Positions 1-9,062 of a stretch of DNA of 64,000 nt are shown in pieces (within the stretch, counting starts at the first letter, position 1; every line of letters starts with the position of its first letter). Source of the DNA: Pseudoroseicyclus tamaricis (GTDB taxonomy: Bacteria > Pseudomonadota > Alphaproteobacteria > Rhodobacterales > Rhodobacteraceae); the NCBI RefSeq assembly GCF_012070395.1, contig NZ_JAAFYS010000003.1:62001-126000 (forward strand), written 5' to 3'. A program made the translations under genes and the position numbers. The notes beneath the pieces were generated by a model. It searched no databases and was not told the origin of the DNA. It worked only from the letters and a program-made list of their open reading frames with translations.

Positions 1-396
1 CTGCGCTCTGTCCCGAAGGGAGACCTCGAGGCGGCGGATGCCTATGGCCTCACCGGCTTCGCGCGCTGGCGGCGGGTCGTCTGGCCGACGACCATGCGCC
101 TCGCCTGGCCGGCTTATACGAACGAGGCGATCTTCCTCTTCCATGCCACGACACTGGTCTTCTTCTCCGGCTTCCCGGCCGTCCGCCAGCGGGGGGATGC
201 GCTCTATTACGCGACCTATTTCGCGGACAAGACGTTCAACCCCTTCGTGCCCTACCCGATCCTCGCCTTCTACTTCATCCTGCTGACTCTGGTGATCATT
301 TCACTCTTCGGGCTGGTGAACCGGCGGCTGAACCGCCATCTTCCGCAGGAGCGACGAGCCAGGATGCGGCTGCGCGCCCCCCAGATCATCCGGTGA
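1..396 (+). CDS. Amino-acid-type ABC transporter permease, C-terminal part (5' end outside window)
   Basis: The reading frame is open from base 1, so only the last 131 residues are present. Residues 10-16 begin an EAA-type loop (E-A-A-x-x-x-G, then W-P about a dozen residues on), the site by which ABC permeases contact their ATPase. Two hydrophobic membrane segments follow, and the protein ends in a basic tail, as in HisM/HisQ-type permeases. Its TGA (394-396) overlaps the GTG start of the following ligase gene by three bases, so they are probably co-transcribed. From that context I infer import of a polyamine or amino acid feeding the catabolic genes downstream. The exact substrate cannot be read from this fragment. 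Confidence 0.85.
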   Translation: MRSVPKGDLEAADAYGLTGFARWRRVVWPTTMRLAWPAYTNEAIFLFHATTLVFFSGFPAVRQRGDALYYATYFADKTFNPFVPYPILAFYFILLTLVIISLFGLVNRRLNRHLPQERRARMRLRAPQIIR

Positions 397-1724
397 ACAT
401 GAACGGCCCTCCTCCCTCGATCCGCAACATCCGCGCCGGCGCGGCTGACCTCAACGGCGTCGCCCGCGGCAAGCGCGTGCCATGGCGCTTTGCGGCCAAG
501 CTGGAAGAGGAAGGGATGCGCTTCCCCCTCTCGGTGCTCAACCTCGACATCTGGGGCGAGGATGTGGAGGACAGCCCCCTCGTCTTCGAGATCGGCGACC
601 CCGACGGCGTGCTCAAGCCCACCGAGCGCGGCTATGTCCCCATGCCCTGGCTCAACACCGACACGGCGCTGCTGCCGATGTGGATGTACACGGAAGAAGG
701 CGAGGCCTTCCCCGGCGATCCCCGCCACGCACTTGCCGACGTGGTGGCCCGCTTCAAGAAGCTCGGCCTGACGCCGGTGGTGGCGACGGAGATGGAGTTC
801 TACCTCGTCGATGACAGCGGGCAGGAACTGCGCCAGCCGCCCTCCCCCCGCTCAGGCAAGCGGCGGCCGGGGGCGGAGATCCTGTCCCTCCGGGCGCTCG
901 ACGCCTTCGACATCTTCTTCACCGAGCTCTACGACGCCTGCGACGTCATGGGCATCCCCGCCGAGGCGGCGATATCCGAGAACGGCGCGGGGCAGTTCGA
1001 GGTCAACATGGTCCACGAGCCGGATGCCGTGAAGGCGGCGGACGACGCGTGGCTCTTCAAGATGCTGGTGCGGGGCCTCGCGCGGAACCACAACATGGCC
1101 GCCAGCTTCATGGCGAAGCCTTACGAGGAATATGCCGGCTCGGGCCTGCACATGCATTTCTCGATGCAGGACGAGGCCGGCAACAACGCCTTCGCCAACG
1201 ACACCTTCGAGGGCTCCGACCTTCTCCGACAGGGCATCGCGGGGTGCCTCAAGGGCATCCCCGAGCTGGCGCTGATCTTCGCGCCGCACGGCAATTCCTA
1301 CGACCGGCTGGTCCCGGAGAGCCATGCGCCGACGGGCATCTGCTGGGCCTACGAGAACCGCACGGCGAGCGTGCGTGTCCCCGGTGGCAGCTGGAAGGCG
1401 CGGCGGATCGAGCACCGCGTGGCGGGGGGCGACGTGAACCCCTACCTCTTCATGGCCGCCGTTCTCGGCTCCGCCCTCACCGGCATCGAGGACGGGCTGC
1501 AGCCGCCGCCGCCGATCTTTGGCAATGCCTACGAGCAGGAGATGGCGCAGATCCCCGACACTTGGGAGCGGGCCATCGACGCGCTGGAGGAGAGCGCCTT
1601 CGCGCGCCGCATCTTCCCCGACCTGCTGCTCCAGAACCTCGTGCGCACCAAGCGGCAGGAGGCACGCTACTTCGCCGAGCTGACGAAGCGGCAGCAGCTG
1701 GAGCTCTACCTCGATACCGTGTGA
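393..1724 (+). CDS. Glutamine synthetase family ligase (gamma-glutamylputrescine synthetase-like), copy 1
   Basis: This is a 443-residue type I glutamine-synthetase fold protein. The metal-binding EMEF motif is at residues 133-136, N-G-A-G-Q-x-E at 197-203, the H-x-H of the ATP site at 253-255, and an E-N-R-T segment near 321-324. Members of this family next to a class I amidotransferase and a PuuB-like oxidase usually attach glutamate to putrescine or a related amine, not to ammonia. The start is GTG at 393, overlapping the permease stop; ATG at 399 is an alternative two codons in. A close functional paralogue lies at 3072-4427. The amine substrate is inferred only. Confidence 0.85.
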   Translation: MNMNGPPPSIRNIRAGAADLNGVARGKRVPWRFAAKLEEEGMRFPLSVLNLDIWGEDVEDSPLVFEIGDPDGVLKPTERGYVPMPWLNTDTALLPMWMYTEEGEAFPGDPRHALADVVARFKKLGLTPVVATEMEFYLVDDSGQELRQPPSPRSGKRRPGAEILSLRALDAFDIFFTELYDACDVMGIPAEAAISENGAGQFEVNMVHEPDAVKAADDAWLFKMLVRGLARNHNMAASFMAKPYEEYAGSGLHMHFSMQDEAGNNAFANDTFEGSDLLRQGIAGCLKGIPELALIFAPHGNSYDRLVPESHAPTGICWAYENRTASVRVPGGSWKARRIEHRVAGGDVNPYLFMAAVLGSALTGIEDGLQPPPPIFGNAYEQEMAQIPDTWERAIDALEESAFARRIFPDLLLQNLVRTKRQEARYFAELTKRQQLELYLDTV

Positions 1725-1743
1725 GCGGGGTGGAAAGGGCGGA

Positions 1744-1810
1744 GGGGGGCTGTGTGCCCCCCGCTGCCTCCGGCAGCCCCCCCCGAGGATTTTTGGGACC
1801 AAAGACAGGG
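1744..1810 (+). repeat. Intergenic 3'-end element, copy A1 (GGGACCAAAGA tail)
   Basis: A hairpin (GGGGGGC, five-base loop, GCCCCCC, 1744-1762) is followed by a second small hairpin (GCTGCC-TCC-GGCAGC), then CCCCCCCGAGGATTTTTGGG and a short tail. It begins 20 bases after the ligase stop in the same orientation. Related copies are at 8970, 20435, 26288, 31602, 52093, 57060 and 59613. The hairpin plus T-run makes it terminator-like, although the T-run does not abut the hairpin. Confidence 0.75.
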
Positions 1811-1824
1811 GGGGCCGCGCGCTG

Positions 1825-2322
1825 ATGGAGGCGGAGGAGCCGGGGGCGGGGCGGGTGACGCTGAGGCGGCTGGTGCCGGAGGATGCGGGGGCGCTGTTTG
1901 CGGCCATCGGGAATGCCGAGACCTATGCGGCGCTCGATATCGATCCGCCGGGCAGTGCCGACCAGATCCGCGCGCAGATCACCCGGCAGAATGCCGGGCC
2001 GCCGGGGGGCGGGGCGCTGTGGCTGAACTGGGCGGTGCGGGTGGAGGGCGTCGTCGCCGGTTTCGTGCAGGCGACGGTGACGGGGGAGGAGGCGGATTTC
2101 GCCTACGTGCTCGGCGCCGGCTTCTGGCGGCGGGGCATCGGGCGAAGGGCGGCGCGGCTGGCCATGGCGGAGCTGGCAGCGCGCCACGGGGTGACTCGGC
2201 TGATCGCCGATACCGATCGCGACAATGCCGCCTCGCAGGCGCTTCTGAAGAGGCTCGGCTTCCGCCGGACGCACCGGGAGGGGCGGGACGTGCACTTCCG
2301 CCACGATGGCCCCCTGCCCTGA
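1825..2322 (+). CDS. GNAT family N-acetyltransferase
   Basis: The protein has 165 residues and a full GNAT fold: an N-terminal T-L-R-R-L strand, and an acetyl-CoA loop R-R-G-I-G-R-R near residues 109-115 in the form (R/Q)-x-x-G-x-G/A. An N-A-A-S-Q-x-L-x-x-x-G-F segment near residue 137 is typical of RimJ/RimL-like members. It sits between two glutamine-synthetase-like genes, separated from the first by repeat A1, and it may not belong functionally to the polyamine cluster. The acceptor substrate is unknown. The ATG at 1825 lacks a strong Shine-Dalgarno sequence. Confidence 0.8.
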   Translation: MEAEEPGAGRVTLRRLVPEDAGALFAAIGNAETYAALDIDPPGSADQIRAQITRQNAGPPGGGALWLNWAVRVEGVVAGFVQATVTGEEADFAYVLGAGFWRRGIGRRAARLAMAELAARHGVTRLIADTDRDNAASQALLKRLGFRRTHREGRDVHFRHDGPLP

Positions 2323-2391
2323 CGCGCGCCCCGCTTGCCCCGCCGGGCGGCGCCCATTACCCTTGTCACATCTCTTCCAAAACGGTGCTTC

Positions 2392-3075
2392 ATGCTCATC
2401 GGCATTCTTCAGACCGGCCACGCGCCCGACGCGCTGCGCCCGGCTCACGGCGATTATTCCGATCTCTTCCAGCAGCTCCTCGCGGGGCACGGCTTTGACT
2501 TCGTCACCTTCAGCGTCGTCGACGGGGAGTTCCCCCCCGGCCCCGAGGCCGCCGATGCGTGGCTGATCACCGGCTCGCGCCACGGCGCCTACGAGGACCA
2601 TCCGTGGATCCCGCCGCTGGAGGCGCTGATCCACGACATCCAGGGCTCCGGCCGGCCGCTCGTCGGCATCTGCTTCGGACACCAGATCATCGCGCAGGCG
2701 CTGGGCGGGCGGGTCGAGAAGTTCGAGGGCGGCTGGGCCGTCGGCCGGCAGCTCTACGAATTCGGCGGCGAGCCCCGCGCGCTCAACGCCTGGCACCAGG
2801 ACCAGGTGACAGTGAAGCCCGAGGGCGCCCGCGTCGTCGGCACCAACCCCTTCTGCGCCAATGCCGCCCTCGCCTACGGCGAGAGCATCTACACCGTGCA
2901 GGCGCACCCGGAATTCGGCTCCGCCTTCATCGAGGGGCTGATCGACAAGCGCGGCGCCGGGGTCGTCCCCGACCACCTGCTCTCGCAGGCGCGCGCGTCG
3001 CTGCCGCTGGAGAACGACAACCAGATGCTGGCCGACGAGATCGCCGGCTTCTTCAAGGCGCGGGTGCCGGCATGA
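2392..3075 (+). CDS. Class I glutamine amidotransferase (PuuD-like or GMP-synthase-like GATase1)
   Basis: A 227-residue single-domain GATase1. The nucleophile is Cys94 in G-I-C-F-G-H, and His172 and Glu174 (A-H-P-E-F-G) complete the triad. Such proteins hydrolyse gamma-glutamyl amides. Beside glutamylputrescine-type ligases the likely role is release of glutamate from a gamma-glutamyl intermediate such as gamma-glutamyl-GABA, as PuuD does, although the sequence looks closer to the GuaA-type GATase clade. I chose ATG 2392 because the conserved M-x-I-G-I-L strand begins there. Its TGA overlaps the next ATG (ATGA), which implies translational coupling. Confidence 0.82.
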   Translation: MLIGILQTGHAPDALRPAHGDYSDLFQQLLAGHGFDFVTFSVVDGEFPPGPEAADAWLITGSRHGAYEDHPWIPPLEALIHDIQGSGRPLVGICFGHQIIAQALGGRVEKFEGGWAVGRQLYEFGGEPRALNAWHQDQVTVKPEGARVVGTNPFCANAALAYGESIYTVQAHPEFGSAFIEGLIDKRGAGVVPDHLLSQARASLPLENDNQMLADEIAGFFKARVPA

Positions 3076-4427
3076 ACTGGCTCGACAGGATCCCGCAAGC
3101 GGCCCGCACCTATCTCGAGGGCAAGCGCCTCGACGAGGTGGAGTGCATCATCGCGGACCTGCCTGGCATCGCCCGCGGCAAGGCCGTGCCCGCCGGCAAG
3201 TGGGAGCGGCAGCAGTATTTCCACCTGCCCAACTCGATCTTCTTCCAGACGATCACCGGCGACTGGGGCGAGGCGGCCGGGCCCGACGGCTTCACCGAGC
3301 CCGACATGATCCTGAAGCCCGACCTCACAACCGCCACCGCCGCCCCCTGGGCCGATGACGGCACGCTGCAGGTCATCCACGACGCGTTCGACCAGAAGGG
3401 CAACCGCGTTCCCTATTCCCCCCGCAACGTGCTGATGCGGGTGGTCGAGCTCTACGAGGCGCAGGGCTGGAAGCCGATCGTCGCGCCGGAGATGGAATTC
3501 TACCTCGTCGGCCGCAACACCGACCCGCGCCTGCCCATCGAGCCGATGATGGGCCGCACCGGCCGCCCCGCCGCCGCGCGGCAGGCCTATTCGATGACCG
3601 CGGTCGATGAATACGGCCCCGTGATCGACGACATCTATGAGTTCGCCGAGATCCAGGGCTTCGAGATCGACGGCATCACGCAGGAGGGCGGCGCCGGCCA
3701 GCTGGAGATCAACCTGCGCCACGGCCACCCGGTGCGGCTGGCCGACGAGGTCTTCTACTTCAAGCGGCTGATCCGCGAGGCGGCGCTGAAGCACGATTGC
3801 TTCGCCACCTTCATGGCCAAGCCCATCGAGGGCGAGCCCGGCTCGGCCATGCACGTGCACCACTCGGTGACCGATGTGCGCACGGGGCGGAACCTCTTCT
3901 CCGGCCCGGCGGGCGGCGAAACGGATGCGTTCTTCCACTTCATCGGCGGTCTGCAGGAGCATCTGCCGAGCGCCATCGCCGTGATCGCGCCCTACGTGAA
4001 CTCCTATCGCCGCTACGTGCGCGACCATGCGGCGCCGATCAACCTCGAATGGGGGCGCGACAACCGGACGACGGGCATCCGCATCCCGGTCACGCCGTGG
4101 GAATCGCGGCGGGTGGAGAACCGGCTGGCTGGGATGGATTGTAACCCCTACCTCTGCATCGCCGCCTCGCTGGCCTGTGGCTACCTCGGGCTGATGAACG
4201 AGCTGCGCCCGGACAAGCGCTTCCGCGGCGACGCCTACGAGGCGGAGGATGCCATCCCTCGCGGCGTGCACGCGGCGCTCGATCTCTTCGACGGGGCGCG
4301 CGAGCTGCACGAGGTGCTGGGGCCCGATTTCGCCCGCGTCTATTCCATCGTGAAGCGGACGGAATATGACGAGTTCCTGCAGGTCATCAGCCCCTGGGAG
4401 CGGGAGCACCTGCTCCTGAATGTCTGA
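3072..4427 (+). CDS. Glutamine synthetase family ligase (gamma-glutamylputrescine synthetase-like), copy 2
   Basis: This 451-residue protein has the same fold as the ligase at 393-1724. EMEF is at residues 140-143, followed by G-G-A-G-Q-x-E-I-N, a S-A-M-H-V-H-H ATP-site segment and a D-N-R-T-T-G-I-R-I-P segment. The N-terminal domain differs clearly from copy 1, so the two are diverged paralogues and not a recent duplication. They could act on different amines or form a hetero-oligomer; neither can be shown here. The ATG lies inside the stop of the amidotransferase gene, and its own TGA overlaps the next ATG by one base. Confidence 0.85.
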   Translation: MNWLDRIPQAARTYLEGKRLDEVECIIADLPGIARGKAVPAGKWERQQYFHLPNSIFFQTITGDWGEAAGPDGFTEPDMILKPDLTTATAAPWADDGTLQVIHDAFDQKGNRVPYSPRNVLMRVVELYEAQGWKPIVAPEMEFYLVGRNTDPRLPIEPMMGRTGRPAAARQAYSMTAVDEYGPVIDDIYEFAEIQGFEIDGITQEGGAGQLEINLRHGHPVRLADEVFYFKRLIREAALKHDCFATFMAKPIEGEPGSAMHVHHSVTDVRTGRNLFSGPAGGETDAFFHFIGGLQEHLPSAIAVIAPYVNSYRRYVRDHAAPINLEWGRDNRTTGIRIPVTPWESRRVENRLAGMDCNPYLCIAASLACGYLGLMNELRPDKRFRGDAYEAEDAIPRGVHAALDLFDGARELHEVLGPDFARVYSIVKRTEYDEFLQVISPWEREHLLLNV

Positions 4428-4738
4428 TGGCGCTGGAGCTGCGGCCGAATTGCGAGTTCTGCGACAAGGACCTGCCGCCGGACGCGCCGGATGCGATGAT
4501 CTGCACCTATGAATGCACCTTCTGCCGCGACTGCCTGGAGAGGGAGCTGCAGAACGTCTGTCCCAATTGCGGCGGCGGCTTCGCGCCTCGCCCGATCCGG
4601 CCCGCCCGTGAATGGCGCCCCGGCCTGTCACTGGCGCAGCGCCCTGCCGGCACCGAACGACACGACCTGAGCTACCCGCTGGAAGACATCCGCGCCCTCT
4701 CGGCGAAGCTGAAGAACATCCCGCCCGGGGAACGGTGA
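4427..4738 (+). CDS. DUF1272 family Cys-rich protein
   Basis: A 103-residue protein starting in the TGATG overlap with the upstream ligase. Eight cysteines at 9, 12, 26, 30, 33, 36, 45 and 48 sit in C-x2-C pairs, which suggests two zinc sites. The opening E-L-R-P-N-C-E-x-C is the DUF1272 signature. The second half is basic and probably unstructured. The function of the family is unknown. Tight coupling to the ligase places it in the polyamine operon, but whether it takes part in the pathway or is merely co-expressed is open. Confidence 0.8.
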   Translation: MALELRPNCEFCDKDLPPDAPDAMICTYECTFCRDCLERELQNVCPNCGGGFAPRPIRPAREWRPGLSLAQRPAGTERHDLSYPLEDIRALSAKLKNIPPGER

Positions 4739-4794
4739 GGGGGCGCCCCTCCCGCTCTGTCATGCGGCAGGACGGCCGACACCAGCCGAAGCGC

Positions 4795-4945
4795 CCCTTG
4801 TAGGGTGGGTTTATAACCCACCTCCCCGGTGCCACCGACAGCGCCCTGCGCCTTCGGCGCGCACCGGGCGGGGATGGAGCGGAGAGCGCGCGCAAGACTC
4901 GCCGGAACCGTAGGCTGGGCTCAAGCCCCCCTCATCGCCCAACCG
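4795..4945. repeat. Composite palindromic intergenic array B1
   Basis: Between the DUF1272 gene and the oxidase gene lies TAGGGTGGGTTTATAACCCA-CC (4801-4822, a dyad), then a CGCCCTGCGCCTTCGGCGCG-CACCGGGCGG unit (about 4842-4871), then a variant TAGGCTGGGCTCAAGCCC (4911-4928). The same units recur at 36.3-36.7 kb and 49.25-49.5 kb. They are REP-like in structure. I see no gene in 4739-5025. Confidence 0.7.
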
Positions 4946-5025
4946 ACGAGCACCCGGGCGGCGAGCGCCGGGCACCGCGGGCCGCGCGCCCCCGCGCCCC
5001 CTTCCCTTTCCCCGCCCACCGGCGG

Positions 5026-6339
5026 ATGATCCGCGCCATGAACCCGCTGCACCGCAACGACCGCCCCGCCACCTATCCCGCCTCCTGGTATGCCGCCACC
5101 GCCACGCTCTCTGCCGAGCGGCCCGCGCTCGCCGGCGACGAGATGGCCGATGTCGCCATCCTCGGCGCCGGCTTCACCGGCCTCTGGGCCGCCAAGGTCC
5201 TGGCGGAGAAGGGTTTCAAGGTCGTCCTGCTGGAGGCGCACCGCGTCGGCTGGGGCGCCTCGGGGCGCAATGGCGGGCAGGTCGGCTCGGGCTATAACAA
5301 GCCGATGCGCTGGATCGCCGGGCGCATGGGCGCCGACAAGGCGCGGATGGTCTGGCAGGTGGCGGAGGACGCCAAGTCGCAGCTGCGCGCCTTCTGCGAG
5401 AGCCACGCGGTGGAGGCCGACTGGAAGGCCGGCGTCGCCCATGGCGCCTATTCCGATGCCGAGGCGGAGGAGGACAAGGCCGAGGTCGACTTCCTCGCCC
5501 GTGAATACGGCTACGAGCAATCCGAGGCGATGGGCGCCGACCGCTTCCGGGAGCTGGTGAAGTCCCCGCTCTACCACGGCGGCGTGCTCGACCGGGGCGC
5601 CGCCCATATCCACCCGCTCAACTACGCCCTCGCCCTGGCGCGGGCGGCGGAGGCGGCGGGCGCGACGATCCACGAACGCTCCGAGGTCACCGCCATCGAA
5701 AGCGGCGCCTCGCCCTCGCTGACGACGGCGGCGGGCACTTTGCGAGCCAAGCACCTGATCCTCGCCGGCAACGGCTACCTGCCGGCGATCGAGCCACACA
5801 TGTCCGCCCGGGTCATGCCGATCAATTCCTTCATCGCCGCAACCCGCCCGCTGGAAGACCCGCGCTCGGTGCTGGCCGAGGAGATCGCCGTCGCCGATTC
5901 GAAATTCGTGGTGAACTACTATCGCTTCACCTCCGACGGCCGCTTCCTCTTCGGCGGGCGGGAGAGCTACGGGCTCGGCTTCCCCACCGACATCCGCGGC
6001 CCCTTGGTGGCGCGGATGACCAACCTCTTCCCGCAGCTGAAGGGCGTGGAGGTGGAACATGTCTGGGGCGGCACGCTCGGCATCACCATGACCCGCCTGC
6101 CCCACCTCGCCCGGCTGGGGCCGACGACGCTCTCCGCCGCCGGCTTCTCGGGCCACGGCGTCGCCCTCTCCGGCATGGCCGGGCGGCTGATGGGAGAGGC
6201 AGTCGCCGGCCAGGCGGAGCGGTTCGACGTGATGAGCGAGCTGCCGGTGCAGCGCTTCCCCGGCGGCGCCACCTTCCGCACGCCGCTGATGACGCTGGCG
6301 ATGAGCTGGTACGCCCTGCGCGACCGCCTCGGCGTCTGA
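5026..6339 (+). CDS. FAD-dependent oxidoreductase, gamma-glutamylputrescine oxidase-like
   Basis: A 437-residue D-amino-acid-oxidase-superfamily protein. The FAD site G-A-G-F-T-G is near residue 47, followed by an acidic strand end (L-L-E-A-H) and G-W-G-A-S-G-R-N-G-G-Q, which is characteristic of PuuB-type oxidases. The N-terminal S-W-Y-A-A-T also fits that group. Expected reaction: oxidative deamination of gamma-glutamylputrescine to the aldehyde, releasing ammonia and hydrogen peroxide. It is on the same strand as the two ligases and the amidotransferase but separated from them by array B1. ATG 5038 is an alternative start four codons downstream. Confidence 0.85.
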   Translation: MIRAMNPLHRNDRPATYPASWYAATATLSAERPALAGDEMADVAILGAGFTGLWAAKVLAEKGFKVVLLEAHRVGWGASGRNGGQVGSGYNKPMRWIAGRMGADKARMVWQVAEDAKSQLRAFCESHAVEADWKAGVAHGAYSDAEAEEDKAEVDFLAREYGYEQSEAMGADRFRELVKSPLYHGGVLDRGAAHIHPLNYALALARAAEAAGATIHERSEVTAIESGASPSLTTAAGTLRAKHLILAGNGYLPAIEPHMSARVMPINSFIAATRPLEDPRSVLAEEIAVADSKFVVNYYRFTSDGRFLFGGRESYGLGFPTDIRGPLVARMTNLFPQLKGVEVEHVWGGTLGITMTRLPHLARLGPTTLSAAGFSGHGVALSGMAGRLMGEAVAGQAERFDVMSELPVQRFPGGATFRTPLMTLAMSWYALRDRLGV

Positions 6340-6427
6340 GGCGCGGTTCAGCGGTTCTTAAACCTGTTCGGGCTATCGCAGCACCGGTCGTCATATTCCG
6401 GCGGCCGCGATCTGCCAGGCCCGCCCC

Positions 6428-6583
6428 ATGCCCGCCATCGATCCCGCGCCCCTCGCCCTTCGTGAGCCGCCCCCGGCCGCCGAAACCTCCGGCTCCCCGC
6501 GCCTGCCCCCCGGCTGGTGGCTGCTGCCCGCCATGGGCCTCGGCGCCGCGTTCTGGGCCGGGCTGGCGGTCGCGCTCTTCTAG
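6428..6583 (+). CDS. Small single-pass membrane protein, 51 residues
   Basis: An ATG at 6428 opens 51 codons ending at TAG 6581-6583. The first half is Pro/Ala-rich; residues about 29-50 form one hydrophobic segment starting G-W-W-L-L-P and ending A-V-A-L-F, right at the C-terminus. No strong Shine-Dalgarno is visible, so support rests on the clean helix and the codon pattern. It lies alone between the oxidase and the aminopeptidase genes. Function unknown. Confidence 0.45.
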   Translation: MPAIDPAPLALREPPPAAETSGSPRLPPGWWLLPAMGLGAAFWAGLAVALF

Positions 6584-6693
6584 CCGGCGCCCGGCGCCCG
6601 CCGTTTCGCCCGCCGCCGGAGGGGGTCACTCCGCCGCACTGGCACTCCGCCGCCTGCGCTGCCATGTAGGGCGCGAGCAGACGGAGGCGTGAG

Positions 6694-8490
6694 ATGTTCC
6701 AGACATTCGAGGTGACGAGCAATCCCGAGCAGGGGCCGCCGCGGCTCTCCGCGCTGCGCGACGAGATGCTGCATGCCGGCCTCGGCGCCTTCATCGTCCC
6801 CCGGGCCGATGCCCATCGCGGCGAATACGTCGCCCCCGCCGATGCCCGCCTCGCCTGGCTGACGGGCTTCACCGGCTCCGCCGGCTTCGCGGTGGCGCTG
6901 GCCGAGGAGGCCGCCATCTTCGTCGACGGCCGCTACCGCGTGCAGGTGAGGCAGGAGGTCGATCCCGTCTTCACCCCCGTCGACTGGCCCGAGACGCAGC
7001 TGGCCGACTGGCTCATCGAGCACGCCCCCGAGGGTGCCACCATCGGCTTCGATCCGTGGCTGCACACGGCGGGCGAGATCAAGGGGCTGAAGGCGGCGCT
7101 GGAGCCGCACGGGCTGCGCCTCACCGCCACCGAGAACCTCGTCGATGCCATCTGGGAGGATCGTCCGGCGCCCCCCGCTGCCCCCTTCTTCCTGCAGCCG
7201 GAGGAGTTCGCCGGCGAAAGCTCGTCGGACAAGCGCGCCCGCCTCGCCGAAGAGCTGCGCAAGGAAGGCCAGCGCGCCGCCCTGCTCACCCTGCCCGATT
7301 CCATCGCCTGGCTCCTCAACATCCGCGGCAGCGACATCCCCCGCAACCCGGTGCCCCACGCCTTCGCGCTGCTTCATGACAGCGGCCGGGTGGAGCTCTT
7401 CTGCGGCCCCGGCAAGGCCGACGAGGTGGCGGGCGCGCTCGGCGCAGACGTCGCCATCCTCCCCGCGGACAGCCTCCTCGCCGCCCTGACGGATCTCGAC
7501 GGCCCCGTCCGCGTCGACCCCGCCTCGGCGCCGGAGCGGCTGGCCGTCGCGCTCGGGAGCCGCATGGCGGAGGGGGTGGACCCCTGCCTGCTGCCCAAGG
7601 CCATCAAGAACCCCACCGAGATCGCCGGCATGCGCGAGGCGCACCTGCGCGACGGCGCCGCCATGGTGCGCTTCCTCGCTTGGCTGGACGCGGAGGCTCC
7701 GAAGGGCGGCCTAACCGAGACCTCCGTGGTGACGGAGCTGGAGAGCTTCCGCCGCGCCACCAACGCGCTGGAGGATATCTCCTTCGAGACGATCGCCGGC
7801 GCCGGCGAGCACGGCGCCATCGTCCACTACCGCGTCAACGAGAAGACCGACCGCCCCGTGCGCCCCGGCGAGCTGCTGCTCGTCGATTCCGGCGCCCAGT
7901 ACCGCGACGGGACGACCGACATCACCCGCACCATCGCCGTCGGCGCGCCGCCCGAGGGCGCGGCGGAGGCCTATACGCGCGTGCTGCAGGGCATGGTCGC
8001 CCTCTCCCGCGCCCGCTTCCCCCGCGGCGTCACCGGTGCCCATCTCGACGCGCTCGCTCGCTTCCCGCTCTGGACGGCGGGGATGGATTTCGACCACGGC
8101 ACCGGCCACGGCGTCGGCGCCTACCTCTGCGTCCACGAGGGGCCGGCGCGCTTCTCCCGCGCCAGCACCGACATCGCGCTGCAGCCCGGCATGGTGCTCT
8201 CCAACGAGCCGGGGCATTACCGCGAGGGGGCCTGGGGCATCCGCATCGAGAACCTCGTCGTGGTGGAGGAGGCGGCGCCCCTGCCGACGTCGGATCCGAA
8301 CCGCCCGCTCCTCGGCTTCGAGACGCTGACCTTCGTGCCCTTCGACCGGCGGCTGATCGTGGCGGAGATGCTCAGCCCCGCCGAGCGGGACTGGATCGAC
8401 GCCTATCATCGCGATACGCTGGAGCGGATCGGCCCCCGCCTCGACGGCGCCGCGCTCGCCTGGGCGGAGGAGGCCTGCGCCCCGCTCTGA
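6694..8490 (+). CDS. Aminopeptidase P family Xaa-Pro peptidase (M24B)
   Basis: A 598-residue cytosolic-type aminopeptidase P with two creatinase-like N-terminal domains and a C-terminal pita-bread domain. Metal ligands are visible: L-V-D-S-G-A-Q and T-T-D-I-T-R-T (two Asp), H-G-T-G-H-G-V-G (His), S-N-E-P-G-H-Y and I-R-I-E-N-L (two Glu). These bind two metal ions and remove N-terminal residues preceding proline. The length matches the long three-domain form. A GGAGGCGTGAG stretch lies just upstream of ATG 6694. The gene appears to stand alone. Confidence 0.92.
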   Translation: MFQTFEVTSNPEQGPPRLSALRDEMLHAGLGAFIVPRADAHRGEYVAPADARLAWLTGFTGSAGFAVALAEEAAIFVDGRYRVQVRQEVDPVFTPVDWPETQLADWLIEHAPEGATIGFDPWLHTAGEIKGLKAALEPHGLRLTATENLVDAIWEDRPAPPAAPFFLQPEEFAGESSSDKRARLAEELRKEGQRAALLTLPDSIAWLLNIRGSDIPRNPVPHAFALLHDSGRVELFCGPGKADEVAGALGADVAILPADSLLAALTDLDGPVRVDPASAPERLAVALGSRMAEGVDPCLLPKAIKNPTEIAGMREAHLRDGAAMVRFLAWLDAEAPKGGLTETSVVTELESFRRATNALEDISFETIAGAGEHGAIVHYRVNEKTDRPVRPGELLLVDSGAQYRDGTTDITRTIAVGAPPEGAAEAYTRVLQGMVALSRARFPRGVTGAHLDALARFPLWTAGMDFDHGTGHGVGAYLCVHEGPARFSRASTDIALQPGMVLSNEPGHYREGAWGIRIENLVVVEEAAPLPTSDPNRPLLGFETLTFVPFDRRLIVAEMLSPAERDWIDAYHRDTLERIGPRLDGAALAWAEEACAPL

Positions 8491-8605
8491 TCGCCCGCCG
8501 CCCGTCGAGGCCCCCCTCGGCCACCCCGTTGAAGTGCCGGGCCCGTTGAATTGCCGGTCATCGTGCCCATGTCATGACCCGGCCACATCCATGAAGGACA
8601 TCGAG

Positions 8606-8947
8606 ATGGCAGACCACATCACCATCAGGCCGGCCGGCGGCCATTGGGTCGTCCGCGCCGGCGGCGCCGTTCTCGGCGAGAGCGACAAGGCGCTGGAGCT
8701 GACGGAGGGCGACTACCCGCCCGTCATCTACTTCCCGCGCGAGGACATCGCGATGGCCTTTCTCGAGCCGTCGGAGACAGTCTCCACCTGCCCGTGGAAG
8801 GGCGAGGCGCGCTATTTCAGCATCGTCGCCAAGTCCGGCACCATCCCCGATTCCGCCTGGTCCTACGAGGAGCCCAAGGCCGGGGTGGAGGCCATCGCCG
8901 GCCACCTCGCCTTCTACACCTCCAAGGTCGCCGTCGAGCAAGTCTGA
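8606..8947 (+). CDS. DUF427 domain protein
   Basis: The 113-residue product fits the short single-domain DUF427 family, with V-V-R-A-G-G near the start, [16 protein letters not shown] and a closing H-L-A-F-Y segment. I chose ATG 8606 because AAGGA lies about nine bases upstream; ATG 8591 is in frame and possible. The family has a beta-rich fold of unproven function. It is followed by repeat A2 and the convergent ClC gene, so it is probably monocistronic. Confidence 0.85.
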   Translation: MADHITIRPAGGHWVVRAGGAVLGESDKALELTEGDYPPVIYFPREDIAMAFLEPSETVSTCPWKGEARYFSIVAKSGTIPDSAWSYEEPKAGVEAIAGHLAFYTSKVAVEQV

Positions 8948-8969
8948 CGGCGCGCCGCCTTCTCTCCCC

Positions 8970-9024
8970 GGATCCCCTTCATCTGGCCAAAAATACCCTC
9001 GGGGGTGCGGGGGCTGGCCCCCGC
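8970..9024 (-). repeat. Intergenic 3'-end element, copy A2 (GGCCAGATGAA tail)
   Basis: Read on the minus strand, a hairpin GCGGGGGC/GCCCCCGC (9024-9007) is followed by ACCCCCGAGGGTATTTTTGG and CCAGATGAAGGGGATCC. It begins 39 bases after the stop of the minus-strand ClC gene, in the sense of that gene. Confidence 0.75.
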
Positions 9025-9062
9025 TCCCGCCCCCTCCACCTTCCCCTCCGCCCGCATCGGCG

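Noticed and set aside
2889-4895. Long antisense frame over the second glutamine-synthetase-like gene
   Set aside because: Shadow frame caused by high GC; Arg/Pro-rich, crosses several genes and has no domain or start signal.
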